From NCBI GenBank assembly GCA_964436865.1, contig CAYTFK010000124.1, positions 1 through 18,419 of the forward strand: a DNA stretch of 18,419 nt, in the 5' to 3' direction. Both the position numbers and the translations under genes were made by a program. This document shows positions 16,187 to 18,419 of this stretch, one piece after another. The stretch's first letter is position 1. Each line of letters begins with the position of its first letter. This DNA is from JAXGPP01 sp964436865. GTDB taxonomy: Bacteria; Planctomycetota; Planctomycetia; Pirellulales; Thermoguttaceae. Below the pieces are notes generated by a model. It was not told the DNA's origin, made no database searches, and was given only the letters and a program-made list of their open reading frames with translations.

Positions 16187-16196
16187 GGTGGCGACT

Positions 16197-17606
16197 CTAT
16201 CGCGGCGGCCCGGCCGCTTCACGGCGGCGGGCTTCGAGAGACTTCATATTGTCGACGGCGGCGCCGGGGTCGTTCTGCTCGGCCATCCAGCGATCGAGTT
16301 CGCCGCTCAGACGGGCCTTGTCGGCGGCGTAGCGCGGGTCGCCGGCGAGGTTGTTGAGTTCGAAGGGGTCTTGCGCGGGGTCGTAAAGTTCTTCGTCCGG
16401 GCGGCGCATATAGCGGCGGACCGTGGCATAGGCGTGGGGGTTGTCGGGCGAGGTGAACATCCAGCTCGACCAATACGGGTTGTGTTCCGATCTGCCCATC
16501 AGATGACGCTCAATGTAGATTTCGTCGGGCGTCAGGTTGCGGATGTAGTGCAGCCGGTCGTCGCGGATCGAGCGGATCGGATAAGGGGGGCCCTCGGGGA
16601 CGTTGTTGTGCATGAGATAGACGTAGCGGCGGTGTTCGCTCTTTTTTCCCAACAGCACGGGCAGGAAGCTCGTGCCATCGAGGTTGAGCGGGCCCGGATC
16701 GCCGCCGGCCGCTTCGATCAAGGTGGGCAGCACGTCGGCGTACTGCACCAGCGCGCCGGTCTCGGTGCCGGGCTGGATCTTGCCGGGCCAGCGGGCGACC
16801 AACGCGGTGTGCACGCCGAGGTCCCAGTTGGTCCACTTGCAGCCGGGGAACTGGCCGCCTTGTTCGGAGCTGAAGAGGACGATCGTCCGTTCGGCCTGGC
16901 CGGTCTCGTCGATGGTGTTGAGTATGTCGCCCAGTTGGCGATCGAGGACCTCGATCTCGGCGAGGTAGGCGGCGTAGCTTTGCCGGGTGGCGGGCGTATC
17001 GACGAGGTGCGGCGGGAGGACAAGTTTCTTGGGGTTGAAGCGGCTTGGATCGCCCACGGTCCATGGGGCGTGGGGGACCACGAGCCCGATCGCGAGGTAG
17101 AACGGTTGCTTGGGATCGCGAGTGATGAAATCGCGGATGCCCGTGCAATCGTGGCCGGCGGTGGCGGCGACGCAGTCGCGTTCGAAGCCCTCGACCATTT
17201 CAAACGGGAAGACCTCGCGGGGGTTGGCGTGCACTTTTCCGGCGAGGCCGACGCGATAGCCGCGCTCGCCGAGGTGATGGCAGACGCTGCGGGTGGCGGG
17301 GCGGGCGGGCGAGTGGTTCCAGGCGACGCCGCTACGGATGGGATAGAGGCCGGTGTAGAGTTCTGCGCGGCAGGGGACGCACATCGACATGGCCAGGTAT
17401 GCGCGGCGGAAGAGCATGCCTTGCGAGGCGAGGCGGTCGAAATTAGGTGTCTGGAGGTTCTTCCCGCCGTAGAGGGGCAGTTCGTTGTAGGTACAGTCGT
17501 CGGCCAGGACGATGACGAAGTTTGGCGGCGGGTCGTCCGCCCGGAGTGCGGCCGCCCCGTTGGCGAGGCATGCGGCCAGGAGAATGGTGAGGGCGGCGGA
17601 TCGCAT
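16197..17606 (-). CDS. secreted Cys-type sulfatase (alkaline-phosphatase superfamily)
   Basis: This 469-residue protein has a signal peptide (hydrophobic 5-20, cleavage near Ala23) followed by PNFVIVLADD with metal-binding Asp36/Asp37. The active-site signature is MCVPCRAELYTG, with Cys76 to be converted to formylglycine by a sulfatase-maturating enzyme, then Pro78 and Arg80. The usual Ser or Ala at the fourth position is Cys79. Further landmarks are GKVH (Lys124, His126), VPHAPW (His179), and SEQG (247-250) where most sulfatases have SDHG or SDNG; KW (Lys257) follows. The C-terminal ELYDPAQDPFELNNLAGDP is typical of the family. It should release sulfate from a carbohydrate or glycolipid outside the cytoplasm; the substrate is unknown. 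GGAGA five bases before the ATG at 17606 supports this start. It is the first gene of the sulfatase-GH2-ceramidase-like-kinase series. Confidence 0.92.
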   Translation of the reverse strand: MRSAALTILLAACLANGAAALRADDPPPNFVIVLADDCTYNELPLYGGKNLQTPNFDRLASQGMLFRRAYLAMSMCVPCRAELYTGLYPIRSGVAWNHSPARPATRSVCHHLGERGYRVGLAGKVHANPREVFPFEMVEGFERDCVAATAGHDCTGIRDFITRDPKQPFYLAIGLVVPHAPWTVGDPSRFNPKKLVLPPHLVDTPATRQSYAAYLAEIEVLDRQLGDILNTIDETGQAERTIVLFSSEQGGQFPGCKWTNWDLGVHTALVARWPGKIQPGTETGALVQYADVLPTLIEAAGGDPGPLNLDGTSFLPVLLGKKSEHRRYVYLMHNNVPEGPPYPIRSIRDDRLHYIRNLTPDEIYIERHLMGRSEHNPYWSSWMFTSPDNPHAYATVRRYMRRPDEELYDPAQDPFELNNLAGDPRYAADKARLSGELDRWMAEQNDPGAAVDNMKSLEARRREAAGPPR

Positions 17607-17672
17607 ATCGGTCTCCGATAAGTTTTGAAGCAAGGAAGCGGCTAGCGCGGCCGGGTGTCCGGGCGCGCCTCC

Positions 17673-17701
17673 AATAGAATCGGCGGTGGCGGTCAATTCA
17701 A
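17673..17701 (-). promoter_or_regulatory. possible promoter of the sulfatase gene
   Basis: On the minus strand TTGAAT (17696-17701) and TCTATT (17673-17678) are separated by 17 bases, each matching four of six consensus positions. This would place the start near 17666, with a leader of about 60 bases before the ATG at 17606. The identification is by eye and unproven. Confidence 0.35.
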
Positions 17702-17756
17702 GGTTTGGGCCGGGCGGGGCCGGGAGGCGCGCGAGTGCGGGAGCTTCGTTCTGGCG

Positions 17757-17775
17757 GATGGTACTTTGTACCATC
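17757..17775. repeat. 8-bp perfect inverted repeat with 3-base loop
   Basis: GATGGTAC and GTACCATC flank TTT. It lies about 150 bases upstream of the sulfatase start and about 55 bases upstream of the putative -35 element, so it could be a regulator site or a folded RNA or DNA element. No T-run follows on either strand. Confidence 0.35.
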
Positions 17776-18243
17776 GAAGCGAAACAATATGCGTGGGTGT
17801 TTCGGTTGACTTGGGCGACGGGCGTCGCGGTAAGTGGTTGGGGTGAAGGGGTTTCGCACCTGGGGCGCGGACGTAACTTTTCTACTACCTTTGGGTCGAG
17901 TGTTGAAGTTCCTAGAGGGGTGTGCGGTTGGGGGCGGCTGTAAAGGGTTGCGGGGATGGGAGTTGCGGTCGGCAGGGATGGCGTCGGGAGACCGGCCGAG
18001 GGCGAGTGATGGTGATTGGTGAGTGGCGTGGTGCATGGAACAGAGACTCTCGGTAGGGGTGAATTGCTGGGGCCGATCGCGCGGGCGCGCGGGTTGAGCG
18101 CGGGGCCCGGCGAGGGGCTGTTTGGATGCCGGCGCACGGGTGTCGCGACGCGGGCGTCCGTCAGTATACGGATATACATTACGCGTGGCCTAAATGTCAA
18201 CAGGAAATCTTTCGCAGAATTCCATGGGAGTGGGTGCCCTGTA

Positions 18244-18262
18244 CCACGGCTCTGGGCCGTGG
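18244..18262. repeat. 7-bp perfect inverted repeat with 5-base loop
   Basis: CCACGGC and GCCGTGG flank TCTGG. It is the first of three different palindromes within 160 bases at the end of the window, in a stretch without genes. A dispersed intergenic repeat is a reasonable guess. Confidence 0.4.
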
Positions 18263-18337
18263 ATATGTTGAACCAGCACGAGCAGGACTCCAAAGACTCC
18301 TGAGTGCCAACGGCGCCAACTGGCTGGATCGAACCAC

Positions 18338-18353
18338 GCAGAGACGTCTCTGC
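18338..18353. repeat. perfect 16-base palindrome
   Basis: GCAGAGACGTCTCTGC equals its own reverse complement, with no loop bases. Dyad symmetry of this kind fits a binding site for a dimeric protein or part of a palindromic repeat. No gene with a start nearby is visible. Confidence 0.4.
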
Positions 18354-18386
18354 CACTTCTGGAATGCAAGATATGCATGAGAAGAA

Positions 18387-18402
18387 CACTGGCAAGCCAG
18401 TG
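18387..18402. repeat. 7-bp inverted repeat with 2-base centre
   Basis: CACTGGC and GCCAGTG flank AA. It is the third palindrome of the terminal cluster, 17 bases from the end of the window, so its full context is cut off. Confidence 0.45.
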
Positions 18403-18419
18403 CCACGCGGGCGGCCGCG

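Larger units (their letters stand above)
17607..18419. other. long non-coding region with no convincing gene
   Basis: No reading frame here has a credible start, ribosome site and protein-like composition. The short frames found on both strands are Arg/Gly/Pro- or Ser/Thr-rich and resemble no family I know. The sulfatase frame is open far upstream of its signal peptide, but that stretch is low-complexity and not part of the protein. About 17690-18140 is strikingly G-rich on the plus strand. From about 18160 the composition becomes more balanced and contains several palindromes, listed separately. Promoter-like hexamers for the sulfatase lie at 17673-17701. No tRNA-like or transposase sequence was seen. 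Confidence 0.6.

Noticed and set aside
16176..17621. 481-residue open frame on the plus strand
   Set aside because: It is antisense to the complete sulfatase gene; no motif and no ribosome site.
18016..18303. Small plus-strand gene near the end of the window
   Set aside because: The predicted 95-residue product has no family resemblance, weak start context, and crosses the G-rich stretch and a palindrome.
17607..18395. N-terminal extension of the sulfatase frame (263 extra residues)
   Set aside because: The extension is Pro/Ser/Thr-rich low-complexity sequence, precedes a perfect signal peptide with a good GGAGA ribosome site, and covers several palindromes. The start at 17606 is far more credible.
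1..18419. CRISPR array, tRNA, rRNA or insertion sequence
   Set aside because: No regularly spaced direct repeats, no cloverleaf-like segments and no transposase-like frame were noticed by eye on either strand.

Overview
The window looks like a draft or metagenome-derived contig from a planctomycete, most likely of the Pirellulales type. This is judged from gene content only: high GC throughout, a Cys-type sulfatase, a neutral-ceramidase-family secreted hydrolase, a serine/threonine kinase fused through one membrane helix to a long WD40 region, and two uncharacterised lipoproteins. No rRNA, tRNA, CRISPR array, transposase or phage gene was seen. A run of 100 N at 7042-7141 is a scaffold gap inside a GDP-mannose 4,6-dehydratase gene.

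Layout. Positions 1-2898 hold a plus-strand coiled-coil lipoprotein gene (58-1146), which converges on a minus-strand pair: a TPR-containing thioredoxin (2035-2898) followed by a second lipoprotein (1165-1983). From 3175 a tight plus-strand run begins: UbiD-family decarboxylase, A24 prepilin-peptidase-like protein, LOG-family nucleotide-binding protein (gaps of 6 and 4 bases), then gmd (gap-interrupted) and a YbhN-like membrane protein. From 17606 down to 8877 four genes run on the minus strand in the order sulfatase, GH2 glycosidase, ceramidase-family hydrolase, WD40 protein kinase. The last 800 bases (17607-18419) hold no convincing gene but contain a G-rich stretch and several perfect palindromes.

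How the genes may work together. The three exported hydrolases (desulfation, glycan cleavage and a zinc amidase-fold protein) followed by a membrane kinase suggest a small module for degrading a sulfated glycan or glycolipid, with a possible sensor. The order of activities formally resembles sulfatide breakdown (sulfatase, then beta-glycosidase, then ceramidase). However, the ceramidase-like protein has Asn where the family's Ser nucleophile is expected, so its true substrate is probably something else. The UbiD/A24/LOG/Gmd run looks like a housekeeping and cell-envelope block.

The most unusual points are: an A24 peptidase homologue that lacks the second catalytic Asp; a ceramidase-family protein that keeps its apparent zinc ligands but not the Ser; a sulfatase with CVPCR and SEQG variants of the usual motifs; and a small family of palindromic units (GTACTC-NN-CACGC-loop-GCGTG) seen three times in the window, two of them forming a back-to-back double hairpin at 16133-16186.
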